From NCBI GenBank assembly GCA_022432975.1, contig CM039515.1:20587554-20651553 (forward strand): DNA of 64,000 bases, given 5' to 3'. The DNA comes from Begonia masoniana. Its lineage: Eukaryota; Streptophyta; Magnoliopsida; Cucurbitales; Begoniaceae. Below are positions 62,451 to 64,000 of the stretch, in pieces. The notes under the pieces were generated by a model, which did not search any database, was not told where the DNA came from, and was given only the letters and a program-made list of their open reading frames with translations. A program made the position numbers and the translations under genes. Each line of letters begins with the position of its first letter. Positions within the stretch are counted from its first letter, which is position 1.

Positions 62451-62598
62451 CCCCTGGTTTTAAAAACGGTTCTGTAGACTGCACGACTGCTCAGCCACTA
62501 CGCGGACATCCTTCATCAACTGTAAGTACGTTTAAATGTTTTATTGAAATTCGATTTCTTAGGATTACTGTTTTAACTTTTATAGGAGATTATAGAAA

Positions 62599-63462
62599 AT
62601 GGGTCGAGGTAGGGACGCCAGAGATGATGCCATGGATAGGCTAACAGACTTACTCGATCGTCAATCCCAACATATGGATCGACAAGCCCAACAGATTGCG
62701 GACTTGGTTCGGGAGAATCGGAGGGCCCAGGATATAGTCGTTCCTAATGGTCAACGCATGGAGAGATTCCAAAAGCTAAGGCCTCCTATATTCGATGGGC
62801 AATCTACGGACCCCTCTATTGCTGAGGAGTGGGTTCAAAAAATGGAGGATATGTTGGCGTATGCCAAAGTGGACAATGCCGAGAAGGTAGAGTGCGTCAC
62901 ATTCCACCTGGCACTGGATGCCCGATCTTGGTGGGATTCTGTGAAGGCTACAATGGACGTGGCTCTGATGAGATGGGAACGGTTTAAAACCGTGTTCTTT
63001 GATAAGTATTTCAGCCGTACAGTGAGGGCGACAAAGAGAGCTGAGTTTACACAATTGAAGCAGACTAATACGGTGGCAGCGTATATCAGGAAGTTTGAAG
63101 CTTTATCCAAGTTTGCACCGCGCCTAGTCAGTGATAATGAAGAAAAGGTGCAACAATTTATGGATGGACTGAACAAGGAGATCCGAAAGAACATCATAGT
63201 GTCTGGTATTCTAGATGTGCCTTATGAGGAAATTGCAGCGAGAGCCCTTGAGTTCGAAGCTGCTGAGTTGACATGCGTTAAGCCTAGAGAACCTGCTAAG
63301 GGCTTCTTTCGCGAGATTCAGCCTCAGGTACGAAATCGAGGCTGGCAACCCAGAGGACAACAACAACGAGGCGTCAAAAGGCCTCATCAAGGAGGAGGCG
63401 ATCAAGGTAAGGGGAAACAGGTTCAAGGGGCTGCACAGAAACCTGTTTGTCCAAAGTGCTAG
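62599..63462 (+). CDS. G3 gag (capsid), ending at an in-frame TAG before the zinc knuckle
   Basis: A 287-codon frame from MGRGRDARDDAMDRLTDLLD. A Gln/His coiled-coil-like start (about residues 10-35) precedes FQKLRPPIFDGQSTDPSIAE and the gag core (WVQKMEDMLAYAKVDNAEKV, ARSWWDSVKATMDVALMRWE, FKTVFFDKYFSRTVRATKRA). A basic Gln/Arg/Gly-rich region follows (RNRGWQPRGQQQRGVKR). The frame reaches CPKC and then TAG. Gag proteins assemble the particle in which reverse transcription takes place. In related elements gag and pol are one frame, so the TAG is probably a point mutation, though it could allow gag to be made alone. Start chosen as the first ATG that leads the conserved N-terminus, 165 bp after the LTR. 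Confidence 0.9.
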   Translation: MGRGRDARDDAMDRLTDLLDRQSQHMDRQAQQIADLVRENRRAQDIVVPNGQRMERFQKLRPPIFDGQSTDPSIAEEWVQKMEDMLAYAKVDNAEKVECVTFHLALDARSWWDSVKATMDVALMRWERFKTVFFDKYFSRTVRATKRAEFTQLKQTNTVAAYIRKFEALSKFAPRLVSDNEEKVQQFMDGLNKEIRKNIIVSGILDVPYEEIAARALEFEAAELTCVKPREPAKGFFREIQPQVRNRGWQPRGQQQRGVKRPHQGGGDQGKGKQVQGAAQKPVCPKC

Positions 63463-64000
63463 AAGGAACATTATAGCACTTGTCGGTTGGGCACGAACAG
63501 TTGTTATAGATGTGGAGAAATTGGTCATTTTGCTCAGAACTGTCCGAGGGCGGCCACCAATCAGAGAACAGTTATGCCGAGGATCTTTGCATTTATCGAG
63601 CCCGGAGATGTTGATGATGAGGCTCAGCCTTCTGTGATAGCAGGTACTATTCTAGTCATGGGTGTGCCAGTGTTTTCTTTGATAGATACAGGAGCTACGC
63701 AATCCTTCATTTCAACTGCTTGCATGATTAGATTAGGGCTAGTATCTGAGTTAGCTGAGTGCGAGTATCGAGTAATGCTGCCTTCGGGAGCGAATATGCA
63801 ATCTGATCGGGTTTTCCAGGGCAACGTCGTCTCTGTGGGAAACAACACCCTCTATGCCCGGTTGATAGTTATGGGTATAGAGGTGTATGATCTTATTTTG
63901 GGGATGGATTGGCTTGCACGCCATTGCGCCACAATTGACTGCGGGTCCAGGATGGTGACTTTCCGCCCCCCGAACAAAGTTGAGTTCACTTTTCAGGCAA
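63463..64000 (+). CDS. G3 gag zinc knuckle and protease (partial)
   Basis: Continues in the same frame after the TAG. KEHYSTC completes a CX2C-type knuckle, and CYRCGEIGHFAQNCP is an intact CX2CX4HX4C zinc knuckle that binds the element's RNA. Then comes the aspartic protease with SLIDTGATQSF as catalytic box, EYRVMLPSGANMQSDRVFQG and YDLILGMDWLARH. Unlike G2 the DTGA box is intact. The frame is open to the end of the window. No start codon belongs to this part; it needs readthrough of, or reversion at, 63460-63462. Confidence 0.88.

Larger units (their letters stand above)
60036..64000 (+). mobile_element. G3: gypsy retrotransposon (5' LTR, gag, protease start), continues past window
   Basis: 5' LTR of 2399 bp (60036-62434), TGTAACACCCGG...GGGTCGTTACA, primer site at 62439, gag from 62599, and protease to the window end in one frame with a single TAG. 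It inserted into G4 integrase. Its 3' half and target duplication lie outside. Among the gypsy elements seen it has the least damaged gag. Confidence 0.92.

Overview
This is nuclear DNA of a flowering plant, probably a eudicot. The evidence is two spliced plant genes, Ty1/copia and Ty3/gypsy (chromovirus, Tekay/Del-like) LTR retrotransposons primed by initiator tRNA-Met, and two Cassandra-type elements that carry 5S rRNA-like sequence in their LTRs. I cannot name the species. Most of the window is nested retrotransposons. Only about 36.7-44.2 kb looks like a gene island.

Layout. An old copia element with an extra env-like reading frame (SIRE/Maximus-like, + strand) runs from base 1 to about 35,283. 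It has been cut by three insertions, each with a visible 5-bp target-site duplication (TSD). (1) A Cassandra element at 1465-2289 (TSD GTTCA) sits in the RNase H region. (2) R1, at 3663-9508 (TSD GAAAG), is a non-autonomous LTR retrotransposon whose interior carries intron-free pieces of about five host genes: BAG co-chaperone, cytosolic HSP70, guanylate-binding protein, YSL metal transporter and splicing factor SF3B1. R1 is itself cut by a solo LTR at 3710-5828 (TSD ACTAA). (3) G1, a minus-strand gypsy element at 10258-34419 (TSD GAGAG), contains a solo LTR at 11785-14420 (TSD AGCTC) and a younger gypsy element G2 at 16211-27222 (TSD CGCGT). G2 has an almost complete pol gene.

From 35.3 to 36.7 kb there is a truncated LTR, a 46-bp inverted repeat and a foldback element. 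The gene island holds a seven-exon aldo-keto reductase gene (37270-39089, +, with a one-base frameshift in exon 5), a minus-strand gene remnant I do not recognise (about 39388-40075), and a six-exon gene for a small secreted protein with two EGF-like domains and a likely GPI anchor (41061-42848, -). A second foldback copy (44242-46373) contains a three-LTR Cassandra element at 44322-45725 (TSD TCGAA).

From 46.4 to 57.1 kb there are a 100-N gap, a tRNA-derived SINE, degenerate LTR sequence, an 894-base T run flanked by a 99-bp duplication, 44 perfect 77-bp repeats, 49 35-bp repeats and a 1.18-kb pure (AT)n tract. The window ends with G4, a minus-strand gypsy element (57130-60035), cut in its integrase by G3, a + strand gypsy element (60036 to beyond 64000) whose LTR, gag and start of protease are visible.

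The standout item is R1, a retrotransposon that has assembled a chimera of several host transcripts. A second theme is that all the gypsy LTRs carry palindromic or tandem modules at one fixed place, about 220-450 bp from the LTR end that borders the primer site. The long pure A, T and AT tracts and some perfect tandem arrays may be assembly artefacts and should be treated with caution.
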